Origin: Anolis sagrei | Lineage: Eukaryota; Chordata; Lepidosauria; Squamata; Anolidae | Direction: 5' to 3' | NCBI RefSeq assembly: GCF_037176765.1 | Contig: NC_090034.1 | Span: 97,239,500-97,303,499, forward strand | Length of the DNA stretch: 64,000 bases | Made by a program: the position numbers and the translations under genes | Shown here: positions 37,124 through 49,084 of the stretch, piece by piece | How positions within the stretch are numbered: the stretch's first letter is position 1 | How the letters are laid out: every line of letters begins with the position of its first letter | Notes under the pieces: model-generated | The model's database searches: none | Seen by the model: the letters and a program-made list of their open reading frames with translations, nothing else | Told to the model about the DNA's origin: nothing

Positions 37124-37749
37124 CGAGTCATTCATCTTGGGATACCTACAAGGCGTGTGGCTGTACACGGTGATCCCCATCTGGTTGACATGGGCACATT
37201 GCAGGTCCGGACTCTTACACAGTGCTGTCATTCATGCCCAAGTAGATGCGGTGCCCAATTGGATGGACAATGGGATCAGCAGGGTTGGCGTTTGCTCCGC
37301 ACTCTGTGCCAAGTGGTTGACAATATTGGCAACTTGGCTTTCTCAATCTTCTGATGATCAGAATTTGAATCTTATCATGGCAATACTGGCAGGGGAGGAG
37401 ATTGACTTCTTGGGCAGAAGGGGGCAACCAACGAAGCAACTAAAGGAGTCGCAATCTCTATCTCTTTGGACAGTGGGGAGGATTGGAGGGTTGGCATTGA
37501 CTCTGCACTTTGTGGCTGATTGTATTGACAACGTAGTTCTGGATAATTTGTCCTTCTGATGAGCACAGTATGATTCTCATCATGACTGCTAGGGACTGCT
37601 AGGGAAAACTACCCTAAAATATTGCAGAGCATCCAAAAATCAAACAGGTCAGAGCATCCAAAAATTGAACAGGATACTTAAAGTTGAGCAACAGCTCTCA
37701 CCTAGCAAAGCGTGAAGTGCCATGTGATGTGGCTGTAAAGAATTTAGAT
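37124..37749. repeat. 3' flank of the Rho-like gene with a diverged tandem duplication
   Basis: 37281-37390 and 37491-37600 share order and wording (GGGTTGGCGTTTGCTCCGCA against GGGTTGGCATTGACTCTGCA; TTCTGATGATCAG against TTCTGATGAGCAC; ATCATGGCAATACTGGCAGG against ATCATGACTGCTAGGG), a period of about 210 bp. It may lie in the 3' UTR. Confidence 0.55.
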
Positions 37750-39198
37750 CAGGGGTCCTCAAACTAAGGCCCGGGGGCCGAATATGGTCCTCCAAGGTCA
37801 TTTACTTGGCCGTTGCTCAGGGTCAACATAAGTCTGAAACGACTTGAAAGCACACAACAACAACAACAACCATCCTATCTCATGAGCAAAAAGCAGGCCC
37901 ACACTTCCCATTGAAATACTAATAAGTTTATATTTGTTAAAATTGTTCTTAATTTTAATTATTGTATTTTTAAGTGTTTTTCTTTTTGCACTACAAATAA
38001 GATATGTGCTTACTTACTTACTTAATTACTTAGGCGATCCCTTGTTGTCAGAATAGGTGGGTCCATAGGTGACTACGGAGCCCTATTCTTGATCTGTATC
38101 GTCTCCCGCAGTGAGAGCATTGGTTTCCAGGTGGAAGGCAGTCCCGGTCGGGGTTGGTTTGACGTGCCTTCCTCTTGGCACATATCTCTCTTTTGCCTTC
38201 CATTCGTGCCTCTTCAAATTCTGCAGCACTGCTGGTCACAGCTGACCTCCAACTGGAGTACTCACACGCCAGGGCTTCCCAGTTCTCAGCATCTATGCCA
38301 GAGTTCTTAAGGTTGGTTTTGAGCTTATCTTTAAATCTCTTTTCCTGCCCACCAACATTCAATTTTCCATTCTTGAGTTCAGAGTAGAGCAACTGCTTTG
38401 GGAGATGATGGTCAGGCATCTGGACAATGTGGCTGATCCAATGGAGTTGATGGCGGAGGACCATTGCTTCAATGCTGGTGGTCTTTGCTTCTTCCAGCAC
38501 TCTGACATTTGTCTGCTCGTCTTCCCAAGAGATTTGCAGGATTTTTCAGAGGTAGCACTGATGGAATCATTCAAGGAGTTGCATGTGACGTCTGTAGACA
38601 GTCCACGTCTCTCAGGCATATAGCAGGGTTGGGAGGACAATAGCTTTATAAACAATCACCTTGGTATCCCTATGGATGTCCCAATCCTCAAACACTCTGT
38701 GCTTCATTCGGAAAAATGCTGTACCCTCCAGAGCTCAGGCGGTGTTGTATTTCGGTGTCGATGTTGATTTTTGTGGAGAGGTGGCTGCCAAGGTAGCAGA
38801 AATGGTCAACATTTTCCAATGTTATACTATTAAGCTGTATTTCTGGCATTGCAGAGGGATTTGCTGGTTTTTCTGGAAGAGCACTTTGGTTTTCTCATTG
38901 TTCAGTGATAAGTCCGAGCTTCTCATATGCTTCTGTCAAGGTGTTTAGAGTGGCTTGTAGGTCTTCTTCTGAATGCGCACAGACAATGTTGTCATCAGCA
39001 TACTGGAGTTCTATAACAGATGTTGTTGTGACCTTGGTTTTGGCTTTCAGTCTTCTGAGGTTAAATAGCTTGCCATCTGTCCAATGTGCAGTGTGCATAG
39101 GAATTCATTCATGTTTTTTTTCCAAATTATAATGCGGCCCTCCAACAGTTTGAGGAACTGTGACCTGGCCCTCTGTTTACAAAGTTTGAGGACCCCTG
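37750..39198. mobile_element. hAT element with CAGGGGTCCTCAAACT ends, enclosing LINE-V
   Basis: CAGGGGTCCTCAAACTAAGG at the left and CAAAGTTTGAGGACCCCTG at the right are inverted. ATTTAGAT flanks both ends exactly (37742-37749 and 39199-39206). This is a hAT family distinct from the SPIN-like one. Confidence 0.9.
38011..39112 (-). mobile_element. LINE-V 3' part, antisense, longest copy
   Basis: Minus-strand pieces in order: YADDNIVCAHSEEDLQATLN, NVSECWKK, QLLYSELKNGKLNVGGQEKR, GIDAENWEALACEYSSWRSA and QCSHCGRRYRSRIGLRSHLW. So RT, linker and terminal C2H2-like finger are all visible, with breaks. The reverse tail is CTTACTTACTTACTTAATTA. Confidence 0.9.
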
Positions 39199-39206
39199 AT
39201 TTAGAT

Positions 39207-40070
39207 GTTAGGCAGGCAAAGATGCAAGAGTTCAATCTTAAAAAGTCACAAAAGGTTTAGTTACAATAACAAGCAACAATAACTACATTTCTTAATAATC
39301 AAGAATGGAGTCTGAGCTACTCTTAAAACTCATCTTTTCTAAGGTTTTAAGAGAGAGGGGAAAAAACACCAATCACAACATCTCTTTGGCGCACAAGCAG
39401 AGAGAGATCTCAAAGCAGTGCACACAACACATACTCGGATGTAGGAAACAGAAGTCAAAGTAAAGGCTTGCAATACAAAAAGTATCCATTCTACACAACC
39501 AATCTGAATGAGAACAGAAACAGAGAGAAGAAACAGATACATTCCAAAGTGTCATACAAGAGACAGTTTAGTCTATACTAAACTAACTGCTCCTCATTGA
39601 GACTTGGGCAGTGTGGGATTGAATTCCAATAATTGCAATATTTGCAAAAGTGGAGTTCACCTTTAGAGACCAACTTCCTGAGCATAACGAATGGATACAC
39701 AATCTCACAATTTTTGAATCATAGCTTGGGTAGAAACCACTTCACTCCTGTGCTTTCCCTCGCCAATGTGAATATTTTCCACATGTATTTACGAGAGAGG
39801 AAGACATTGTTCTTGGATGCTCTCCATTGACAAGGGGTTGGACTAGGTGCCCTTTGGGATTCCTTCCGACTCTCCAGTTCTGTGGTTCTTTTCCTCCTTG
39901 TGGTTGGCAGAGCAAGGCTTGCCTCTTGCCTTCTCCTCTAAAATTTTAACCCAAAACTGTCAAATCAGATGTTGCAATGACCTTAAGTGGACTGTTTGCA
40001 AAGTTTTGATGCCTTTTTCCTTTGAAGAGAAAACATATAACAATAACCCAAGTGCCTTATGGTTACCTGT
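39207..40070. other. intergenic, one CR1 tip
   Basis: 39826-39893 is a CR1 tail (GGGGTTGGACTAGGTGCCCT). The rest shows nothing that I recognise. Confidence 0.4.
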
Positions 40071-40074
40071 TGAC

Positions 40075-40335
40075 GCAGGAACCCTCGGTGATGCAATGGG
40101 TAAACCCTTCTGATGGCAGGACTGCTGACCAAAAGGTCGGCGGTTCGAATCCGGGGAGCGGGGTGAGCTTCCATCTGTCAGCTCCAGCTTCCCATGCGGG
40201 GACATGAGAGAATCCTCCCACAAGGATGGTAAAACATCCAGGTGTCCCCTGGGCAACATCCCTGCAGATGGCCTATTCTCTCACACCAGAAGAGACTTGC
40301 AGTTGCACTCCTGACACATGCACAAAAAAAACCCC
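40075..40335 (+). mobile_element. tRNA-derived SINE (ACA-type)
   Basis: Box A GATGCAATGGGTAAACCC, box B GGTTCGAATCC, body CAGCTCCAGCTTCCCATGCG, then CACACCAGAAGAGACTTGCAG and a tail CACTCCTGACACATGCAC plus A run. A SINE, not a tRNA gene. Confidence 0.87.
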
Positions 40336-40458
40336 AAAACATGTTGATGCATTAATTTAATAGGTCTTTCATAGGCAAGGAATACTCAAAGATGGCTTGC
40401 CATTATTTTTCTCTAAAACATAAACTACATGTATTCAAATCATAACCTGGTCAGATGT

Positions 40459-40668
40459 TTTTTTCTGTGTCAGGAGCGACTTGAAAAACTGCAAGTCGCT
40501 TCTGTTGTGAGAGAATTGGCCGTCTGCAAGGACGTTGCCCAGGATCCGGCCGGATGTTATGATGTTTTTTACCATCCTTGTGGGAGGCTTCTCTCATGTC
40601 CCCACATGGGAAGCTGGAACTGACAGAGGGAGCTCATCCACGCTCTCCTCAGATTTGAACCTCCGTCT
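40459..40668 (-). mobile_element. tRNA-derived SINE (ACA-type), antisense
   Basis: It begins TGTGTCAGGAGCGACTTGAA and runs back through GGAGGCTTCTCTCATGTCCC to CCTCAGATTTGAACC. The 5' tRNA part is mostly lost. Confidence 0.85.
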
Positions 40669-40761
40669 ATTGTTATAGTACCTCTATTATTTAATACAGG
40701 TAGTCTGAGTTAAACTACATTCCCATGTATTAATGCATTCGAATCATAACCTGATCTGATT

Positions 40762-41128
40762 TGTTTTTCTGTGTCAGAAGTGACTTGAAAAACTGCAAGT
40801 CACTTCTGTTGTGAGAGAATTGGCTGCAAGGATGTTGCCCAGGGGATGCCTGGATGTTTTGATGTTTTACCATTCTTGTAGGAGGCTTCTCTCATGTCCC
40901 CACATGGGGAGCTGGAACTGACAGACGGAGTTCACCCATGCTCTCCCTGGAATCAAACCTCTGACCTGTCAGACTTCAGATCATAAATGCCTCATTGGTA
41001 CAGGATAATATTCCATCGAGCCTGAAAAGTGCAATTGTGAGACTGTTGCTTGAAACCTGTCCATCTTCGGTCCTGCCGGCACAAGGGTTTAACCCATTGC
41101 ACCATTGGGGGCTCCTACCTGATCAGAT
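40762..41128 (-). mobile_element. ACA-type SINE, antisense, with a LINE scrap inserted
   Basis: The 3' half is 40762-40980 and the tRNA half 41068-41128 (GGTCCTGCCGGCACAAGGG to CACCATTGGGGGCTCC). Between them 41000-41060 codes for VQDNIPSSLKSAIVRLLLE, an L2-like ORF piece, in the + sense. Confidence 0.8.
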
Positions 41129-41200
41129 GAAACGTGGCCTTCAATCTGGGCTGAAGATGGAGAGAACTTTCAGGGAACCCAGTAGGGCAAGCTCTTTTTC

Positions 41201-41510
41201 ATAGGTAAGGTAAAGGTTGTCCCCTGACATTAAGTCCAGTCGTGTCCAACTCTGGGGGTTGGTGCTCATCTCCATTTCTAAGCTGAAGAGCTGGCGTTGT
41301 CCGTAGACACCTCCAAGGTTATGTGGCTAGCATGACTGCATGGAGTGCCATTACCTTCCCACTGGAGCAGTACCTATTGATCTCACATTTGCATGTTTTC
41401 GAACTGCTAGGTTGCCAGAAGATGGGATTGATAGCGGAAGCTCACGCTGCTCCCCAGATTAAACCTGCGACCTTTCGGTCAACAAGTTTAGCAGCTCAGC
41501 GCTTTAGTGC
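41201..41510 (-). mobile_element. Sauria-type SINE (BovB tail), antisense
   Basis: It starts AAGGTAAAGGTTGTCCCCTG, the reversed tail, and includes CCAGTCGTGTCCAACTCTGG, the BovB-like tail region. It ends at a worn reversed box B (AGATTAAACCTGCG). The same family is at 61.7 kb. Confidence 0.88.
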
Positions 41511-42261
41511 TTTAACACAAACACACACACCCTGCATAGGTTTGTTTTTGCCTGACCTTAATTTTCTTTGTACTGCCGGATCTGTGCAAACCACCACTTC
41601 CCGGTTTTTTAATTTACTTTGAGGTTTCCAGAGGTGCGGCAGCTCTAATTTTCCATTGTGAGCTTCTCTTTCCGTTCTCTGTTTCTCTCTCGGAAGTGGT
41701 TGGTAAACGTAGCCAGATTCCTGGGTCACCTGCAGCCCAATTGCTGGCACCTTTTGCCTGGGAAAACACACAACGATGCAGCTTTCCGCCTGTGAAATTC
41801 TGAAAAATCTTGGACTTTCTTTCTGCTCCGATTGTTTGCAATTCCAGAATGGTTGGCGCTCCTCATGGGAGAATGGGATCGTTTTGGGTGGTACGCCTCA
41901 CTGTATGAAACCCACCCTCCTGGGAAAAGAAACTGGAAATGATACGCTTGACGAACTTTGGGGAGGGAAAAAGAATCAAGGAACTTTCATGATTCCAAGA
42001 GGAAAAACATTCCTGCAACCTAAAGAAGTGGAGCGGTGTTGCAATTTACACTGGAATTATTATTTTTTTGCCCTGCGGGGTTGAAAATCCATTTGATGTC
42101 TCTCCTTATGGAAACGATTAAAAATAATAAGCTATTTATAATATTCTGAATGCATGCTTCCATCATGGGCTGCTATTGCAGGTGAGCGCTGGGTTGGGAG
42201 GGAAGGATTTGGAGATTCGGCACTAGGTTGCAGTGGTATTCGATACCTATAACATTCCAGG
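41511..42261. other. unique-looking intergenic DNA
   Basis: No repeat recognised. Open frames on both strands lack any domain I know. Confidence 0.4.
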
Positions 42262-43480
42262 CATGGGTAAACTTGGGGCCTCCAAGTGTTTTGGACTTCA
42301 ACTCCCACAATTCCTAACAGCCTCAGGCCCTTTCCTTTTCCCCCTCAGTCACAATATTGTGGTCAGGGATGAGAGAAGCCTAACACTGTCATATGGTCCA
42401 GTTTCTGAATCTAGATCAGCACGGGCAAACTTGGGCCCTTACTTAGGTAATCCCTCATTGACTAAGTAGGGAAGTCTTCCAGGAGCAGTATTCTTGTGGA
42501 TCCGTAGGTGACTGTGGAGTCCTATTCTTGACCTGCATCTTCTCCCGCAGTGAGGGCATTGGTTTCCAGGTGGAAGGCAGTCATGGTTGAGGTTGGCTTG
42601 ACGTGCCTTCCTCTTGGCACGTTTCTCTCTTTTGTGCTCCATTCGTGACTCTTCAAATTTTGCAGCACTGCTGGTCACAGCTGACCTCCAGCTGGAGCAC
42701 TCAAGGGCCAGGGCTTCCCAATTCTCATTATCTATGCCAGAATTTTTAAGGCTGGCTTTAAGCCCATCTTTAAATCTCTTTTCCTGTCCAACAACGTTCT
42801 GCTTTCCGTTCTTGAGTTCGGAGTAGAGCAACTGCTTTGGTGGTTGGGCATCCGGACAGCGTGGCCGGCCCAGCGGAGTTGATGGCGGAGGACCATCCCT
42901 TCAATGCTGGTGGTCTTTGCTTCTTCCAGCACGCTGACATTTGTCCGCTTGTCTTCCCAAGAGATTTGCAGGATTTTCCGGAGGCAACGCTGATGGAATC
43001 GTTCCAGGAGTTGCATGTGACGTGTGTAGACAGTTCACGTCTCACACTCGTATAGCAGGGTTGGGAGGACAATAGCTTTATAAACAATCACCTTGGTCTC
43101 CCTACGGATGTCCCGGTCCTCAAACACTCTCTGCTTCATTCGGAAGAATGCTGCACTTGCAGAGCTCAGATGGTGTATTTTGGTGTCAATGTTGACTTTG
43201 GTGGAGAGGTGGCTGCCAAGGTAATGGAAATTGTCAATATTTTCTAATGCTACACCATTAAGCTGTATCTCTGGCATTGGGCCCTTTCCTTTTCCCCCTC
43301 AGTCACAATATTGTGGTCAGGAATGAGAGAAGCTTAACACTGTCATATGGTCCAGTTTCTGAATCTAGATCAGCATGGGCAAACTTGGGCCCTCCAAGTG
43401 TTTTGGACTCCCAACTTTCACAATTCCTAAGTCCAAAACGCCCGGAGGGCCAAAGTTGGCTCATGCCTGACCTAGACTCA
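42262..43480. mobile_element. hAT foldback MITE pair split by LINE-V (-)
   Basis: MITE halves lie at 42262-42345 (CAGGCATGGGTAAACTTGGG) and 43376-43480. LINE-V antisense occupies 42440-43280; its minus strand reads QCPHCGRRCRSRIGLHSHLR, NSGIDNENWEALALECSSWR and FHQRCLRKILQISWEDKRTN. A 113-bp direct repeat (42327-42439 and 43281-43393) bounds the LINE. Confidence 0.87.
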
Positions 43481-44094
43481 CCAACTTGATGTGATGCCAG
43501 CTTCCCATTCCCACCTGCTCTGCAATCAGGTGGTGCAAAAGACACCCAGGTCTCCATTGCCCTCCAAGCGCCCACTTGGGATTTCCAGTCCCGCCACTTC
43601 CAGAGGCAAGTCCCTGCAAGCCCAGTCTCGCTTTGGGAGGCCAGAGGAGGGGCCGGGGTGAGGCCAGGCCCTGAGAGAACAGCAGAGCCGGCTCCGGCAA
43701 GAACAGCCTGTCCCTGCCAAGCAAACAGCCCAGGTTGCAGGCGCTCAGGGGCAGGGCGCAGCTGGGCATTTCCTCCTCCGCGTCAAGTTGGATCCTGCCA
43801 GCAGGGAGAGGCAAAAGAGAGGAAAAAAGCCTGCCAACCCCACAGTCAAAGGGAGAACCACTCAGGAACCCCATTCCCTCAAACTACTCGGTGTTGCTCC
43901 CCTCTTGAAAACTAAAGTCCTCAAAAGGGGATTGCTAAGAGCCAGAGAAGGCCAAATCCCCACCTTTCTTCTCCAACTTTGAACACAAATGTTTGGGGGT
44001 TTGTGCCTTCTTCAGTGCCAAAGTCAAGTGCTTGCATAGTATACTTCTTCCCAGTGTTCCACATTTCCCTAGATCAGGAAAATAATGACATTAA
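43481..44094. other. GC-rich unique stretch
   Basis: 43490-43930 is richer in G+C and CpG than its surroundings and matches no repeat here. The minus-strand frame 43461-43874 (137 aa) has no recognisable domain. Possibly a regulatory island; weak. Confidence 0.35.
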
Positions 44095-44163
44095 ATGTAT
44101 CGTCGAAGGCTTGACCGGAAAAACTGAGTTGCTGTGAATTTTTCGGGCAGTATGAAGCCAGAT

Positions 44164-44509
44164 GGAGGAAAGTTCTGAGAGTGCCTTGGACTGCGAGAAG
44201 ATCCAACCAGTCCATCCTCCAGGAAATAAAGCCCAACTGCTCGTTGGAGGGAAGGAGACTAGAGACAAAGTTGAAGTACTTTGGCCACATCATGAGGAGA
44301 CAGCAAAGCCTAGAAAAGACAATTATGCTGGGGAAAGTGGAAGGCAAAAGGAAGAGGGGCCGACCAAGGGCAAGATGGATGGATGGCATCCTTGAAGTGA
44401 CTGGACTGACCTTGAAGGAGCTGGGGGTGGTGACGGCCGACAGGGAGCTCTGGCGTGGGCTGGTCCATGAGGTCACGAAGAGTCGGAGACTACTGAACGA
44501 ATGAACAAC
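44164..44509 (+). mobile_element. BovB (RTE) LINE 3' end with 12-bp target duplication
   Basis: The frame 44181-44504 reads YFGHIMRRQQSLEKTIMLGK, then GKRKRGRPRARWMDGI and [20 protein letters not shown], the BovB C-terminus. ATGAAGCCAGAT flanks it at 44152-44163 and 44510-44521. It is short and young. Confidence 0.93.
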
Positions 44510-44593
44510 ATGAAGCCAGATCTTGAAACTTGCAAGGCCATTGGATGCTAACCAAAGTGGCCAATTGGAACATTCACTCATCAGGGCCATCTG

Positions 44594-44872
44594 GGAGCCC
44601 CTGGTGGCGCAGTGTGTTAAACCCCTATTCCGGCAGGACTGAAGATTGACAGGTCGCAGGTTCGAATCCGGGGAGAGTGTGGATGAGCTCCCTCTGTCAG
44701 CTCCAGCTCCTCATGCAGGGACATGAGAGAAGCCTCCCACAAGGATGGGAAAACATCAAAACATCCGGATGTCCCCTGGTCAACGTCTTTTCAGACAGCC
44801 AATTCTCTCACACCAGAAGCAACTTGCAGTTTCTCAAGTCAATCCTGATGCAGAGAAATAAAATAAAAATCA
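44594..44872 (+). mobile_element. ACA-type tRNA-derived SINE, near full length
   Basis: GGGAGCCCCTGGTGGCGCAG start, box B GGTTCGAATCC, CACACCAGAAGCAACTTGCAG, tail AAGTCAATCCTGATGCAGAG plus A-rich end. Inserted in a PLE. Confidence 0.9.
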
Positions 44873-45010
44873 GGGGCAGCTAACACCTCCCAACAAAGGA
44901 TTCCGCCAAGCAGGAAGCAGGCAGGCTTTGAAGCTGCAAGGTCATTCAATGCTAATCAAGGTGGCCAGTTGAAACATTCACACTTGCCTTCAACAGACAA
45001 GACAAGAAAG

Positions 45011-45512
45011 TTTCATGGGTCTGCCCCCCTTACCCCGAAGCAAGATAGCCTGCGCCAGCTGGCTTGTATAGAAGTTTCTATTGCTTTCTTATCTTCGTTT
45101 CCTTATCTCCAGCAGAGTCAGCTGCTCTTTTATGAGTCAGCCTTTCGCCAGGTTTTGGAAAACTTTGCATAGTTGAAAAAGGAGGCTGGGAAGAATGAAC
45201 CTGGGTCTCTCCAAGGCTCAGGTGGGCAACAGGGTGCCCAAGGTAAGCGTTTGTTCGTGTGCAGATAATGAGGCTGGCATTGAAGCTGACAACAATCTGC
45301 CCATTCCACCTCCATACATGAAAATATACATCACACACAGGAAAACATAGAGGGGGGGGGATACACAGCAAAGAGATTCTCAGATATGTATACAAGCATT
45401 GGATCAGGACTCTGGAGACCAGCATTGGAATCCACTCTCAACCTATTCTGAATATATCTCGCCAAGATAATCCTACAATGGGTTGGCGTAAGTTGGAAAC
45501 AACTCGAAGGCA
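45011..45512. other. intergenic; SINE tail at the right
   Basis: 45430-45512 carries GTAAGTTGGAAACAACTCGA, the tail of a tRNA/5S SINE that a PLE then entered. A G run lies at 45351-45360. Nothing else recognised. Confidence 0.4.
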
Positions 45513-47190
45513 GTGTGTTGTCAAAGGCTTTCATGGCAAAATCACTGGGTAGCTGCAAGTTTTCCGGGCTGAATGGCCATGTTCCAGAAGCATTCTCTCC
45601 TGACGTTTCGCCCACATCTATGGCAGGCATCCTCAGAGGTTGTGAGGTCTGTTGGAAACTAGGCAAGTGAGGTTTATATCTCTGTGGAATAATGTCCAGG
45701 GTGGGGTAAAGAACTCTATCTGTTTGAGGCAAGTGTGAATGTTGCAATTGGTCTCCTTGATTAGCATTGCAGCTTCAAAGGCTGGCTGCTTCTGCCTGGT
45801 GGGATGTTTTGTTGGGAGGTGTAAGCTGGCCCTGATTGTTTCATGTCAGGAATCCCCCTGTTTTTTTTAGTGTTACTCTTCATTTACTGTCTTGATTTTA
45901 GAGTTTTTCTTTAAATACTGGTAGCCAGATTTTGTTCCTTTTCATGGTTTTCTCCTTTCTGTTGAAATTGTCCACATGCTTGTGGATTTCAATGGCTTCT
46001 CTGTGTTGTCCGACACTCTAACAACCACCATGTAAGACTACACAGGGAAGCCACTAAAATCCGCAAGCATGTGGACAATTTCAACAGAGAGGAGGAAACC
46101 ATGAAAATGAACAAAATCTGGCTACTAGTATTAAAAAACCTCTAAAATTGGAGCAGTAAATAAAGAGCAATACTCAAAGAAATACAGGGGGATTCCTTAC
46201 ATGAAACAATCAGGGCCAGCTAATACCTTCCAACAAAGGATTCCCCAGGCAGGAAGCAGCTGAGCTTTGAAGATGCAAGGCCATTCAGTGCTAATCAAGG
46301 TGGCCAAGTGCAATATTCACACCTATCTCAAACAGACAAGAGTTCTTTTTCCCTCCCCGGACATTATGCCATAATAATAATAATGATAATAATAAACTTT
46401 ATTTATACCCCGCCACCATCTCCCCAAGGGAATCAGTGCGGCTTACATGAGGCCAAGCCCAACAACACATCAATAAAAACAAAAAGCAATAAACAAAAAA
46501 AAAAATAAATCACATATAAACAATAATCAATAAACAGTAACACACAAGGATTTAAAAACCTGTGGCAGGGCCAAATGTAATAGTTAAAATTTTTTAAAAA
46601 TAAACGCTGGGCATGAACGAGGTAGGATATATCTGGTATAGGGTTTTAAAAGAGATGAGGGAGCGCAGTCAATCCTAAACCAGTGGTAAAGTGCATTCTG
46701 AGGACATATTGCTGGGAATTTCCTTATTCTGTGAAGGCACACTGGAACAGCCATGTTTTCAGGCTCCTCTTAAAGACTGTCAGAGTTGGGGCATGCCTGA
46801 AGTCCTTGGGAAGTTAGAGAGCCGGGGGGCCACCACCGAGAAGGCCAAGAAGGCCCTCTCTCTCGTCCCCACCAATCGCGCCTGTGAAGGAGTCGGGAGC
46901 GCGAGCAGGGCCTCTCCAGATGATCGAAGAGATCGTGTGGGTTCGTACACAGAAATGTGGTCACGCAGGTAGGCAGGTCCCAAACCATTCAGGGCTTTGT
47001 AGGTAAGAACCTGCACCTTGCATTGGGACCGGAAAATAAATGGCAGCCAAAGGAGCTCCTTAAACCTCACTTGCCTTGTTTCCAACAGACCTCACAACCT
47101 CTGAGGTTGCCTGCCATAGATGTGGGTGAAACGTCAGGAGAGAATGCTTCTGGAACATGGCTATACAGCCCGGAAAATTCACAGCAACCC
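45513..47190. mobile_element. Penelope-like element, head-to-head, split by an L2
   Basis: Antisense 45513-46018 opens TGTTGTCAAAGGCTTTCATG. Sense is 46019-46367 and 47059-47190 (to TTCACAGCAACCC). Flanks AACTCGAAGGCA (45501-45512) and AACCTGAAGGCA (47191-47202) match at 10 of 12 bases. Confidence 0.87.
46368..47058 (-). mobile_element. L2-type LINE 3' end, antisense
   Basis: Reverse tail TTTATTTATACCCCGCCACC. The minus strand (46780-47085) reads VLTYKALNGLGPAYLRDHIS and YEPTRSLRSSGEALLALPTP. Inserted in the PLE. Confidence 0.9.
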
Positions 47191-47317
47191 AACCTGAAGG
47201 CACACAATATGTGCATCATTCCAAACTCAAGTATCTGCTTAAGGAGGCCCACAATTGTGTTCTTGAAGTGGTAGCATCCTGCAAAATAGAGCAGCGCTTG
47301 AAGATGTGAGGATATTC

Positions 47318-47472
47318 CAGGCATGGGCAAACTTGGGCCTTCCAGGTGTTTGGACTTCAACTCCCACAATTCCTAACAGCCTCAGACCCCTTCCTTTTCC
47401 AAGTCCAGGCTGTTAGGAATTGTAGGAGTTGAAGTCCAAAACATCTGGAGGGCCAAAGTTGGCCCATGCCTG
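47318..47472. mobile_element. foldback hAT MITE
   Basis: CAGGCATGGGCAAACTTGGG and GGCCCATGCCTG ends, with arms pairing through AACTCCCACAATTCCTAACA. No clear target duplication. Confidence 0.85.
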
Positions 47473-47852
47473 GTCTAGTACGCCCTTCTAAGAGTTGCTT
47501 GCCCTCTTGTTTTGCCTGTACTTCTCTTGCCCTGCTATCCACCTGGGTCAGAACCTTGCAGACCAATCCTCTGCCCTTCCTGGTTGCTTTGCCAGCTCCT
47601 TTGCAAGTTTCACATCGAAGGATTAGCTGTTCCTTCTGCGGTGCCAGGCATTGGCTTGGTCAGGCTTATTTCCTTGTGACTGAGTTGGCAACGGCCGCAA
47701 AGCAGGTCTTTTGCTGTGCATTGGTCGCAGAATCACCTGGTAGGGCTGATGCTCACAACCCCACAACCCTTGCCTGAGTAATATATATTGCAGCTAGAAA
47801 TCAAAACTGCAAAAAATTACTGAGAGCAGCGACATACCTTCCAACTGGCTTG
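47473..47852. other. unique-looking intergenic DNA
   Basis: No repeat or exon recognised. Confidence 0.35.
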
Positions 47853-48287
47853 ATTTATTTATTTATTTTATTATTTAGTATATTTGTATACCACTCTTCT
47901 CAGCTCTCGGGCAACTCAGAGCGGTTTACACTAGCAAAATTCAATGCTCAAAAACATCATAAAACAGCTAAAAACAATTAAAACAGTAGCATACAGTCAA
48001 TATAAACCAATAAAACATTTAATTAGCATCTCATAGTTAAAATCGAAATCCAGTCTCATCATCCAATTGTTCCATATTCCTATTTTCGTTACACTCCCTG
48101 CTCGAACAACCAGGTCTTCACTTTCCTCTGAAATGTCAACAGGGAGGGGGCTGATCTAATATCTGTAGGAAGGGCATTCCACAGCCGAGGGGCCACCACT
48201 GAGAAGGCCCTGTCTCTCGTCCCTTCCAAACGTACTTGTGACGCAGGCGGGACTGAGAGCAGGGCCTCCCCAGACGATTTTAACACC
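47853..48287 (-). mobile_element. L2-type LINE 3' end, antisense
   Basis: Reverse tail TTTATTTATTTATTTTATTA. The minus-strand frame 48089-48286 reads [40 protein letters not shown] and FQRKVKTWLFEQ, intact here where the 26.7-kb copy has a stop. Confidence 0.9.
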
Positions 48288-48529
48288 CTAGATTTGGCAA
48301 AGACAGTTCCGATTCATCCTCTGCCATCCCACTTTCCCAGCTATTTTGAGAACGTCCCCATTTCTCCTCTTCCTTTCCTCCTTTGTCGTCAGCTTATTCT
48401 ATTTCATTTAGACTGAATTCAAAGAGAGGAGAGGGGCTGAATCTTTTCCTTCTCAATCAGCTCTGGCAAAAGTAAACTGCTGCAGCCTTTCCTAGCTTGT
48501 GTCTTCTTCCTCATTAATAACTTTGGTTT
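48288..48529. other. intergenic, no feature recognised
   Basis: No repeat or exon recognised. Confidence 0.35.
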
Positions 48530-48895
48530 ATTTGTTTATTGTATCAGAAGCGATAAAAACTTGGCATTATACTAAATGACATTTGCCACTTGGAGTGCCT
48601 CTGGGGTTGTTATAAAGAGGTCCTCCATTGTGCACGTAGTACGGCTCAGACTGCATTGTAGTAAGTGGTCCAGGGTTTGCTCTTCTCCATACTTGCATGT
48701 CAAGGACCCCACTTAGTGTGGCCCCATTTCTTAAGGTGGGCTCTGCATCTCGTGGTGCCAGATTGCAATCTGTTTAGTGCCTTCCAAGTTGCCCAGTCTT
48801 CTGTGTGTCCAGCAGGGAGGCTCTCATCCAGTATCAGCCATGGGTTGAGGTTCTGGGTTTTAGCCTGCCACTTTTGGACTCTTGCTTGCTGAGAT
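48530..48895 (-). mobile_element. LINE-X 3' part, antisense
   Basis: TTTGTTTATTGTATCAGAAG (reversed tail), then CACTTGGAGTGCCTCTGG as in the 19.3-kb copy. A SINE tail scrap (CTCACACCAGAAGCTACTTG) follows it. Confidence 0.8.
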
Positions 48896-49084
48896 TGCTG
48901 ATTCTCTCACACCAGAAGCTACTTGCAACATAATTTTTGCAGACTTGATTGCAATCTTATGTTGCTTGGCAAAGCCAAACACTATGTGTATGTTGTTTTT
49001 CAGTTAATCCTCTATATTTGTGCCAAACCCTCCAGCTAAATGGCCCCCAGGAGCAACCATAATCACATCGACAGGAGGATCTGA

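Larger units (their letters stand above)
44095..45010. mobile_element. Penelope-like element, head-to-head, with BovB and SINE inserted
   Basis: The antisense tip is 44095-44151 (GTATCGTCGAAGGCTTGACC). Sense parts are 44522-44590 and 44873-45010 (CACCTCCCAACAAAGGATTC). No coding part survives. Confidence 0.78.

Noticed and set aside
12513-43277. C2H2 finger near IGLHSHLR as a zinc-finger gene
   Set aside because: It is always the last segment of the LINE-V protein, in several broken copies with the same tail.
43461-43874. 137-aa minus-strand frame in a GC-rich stretch
   Set aside because: No recognisable domain, splice structure or homologue known to me; GC-rich DNA makes long frames by chance.
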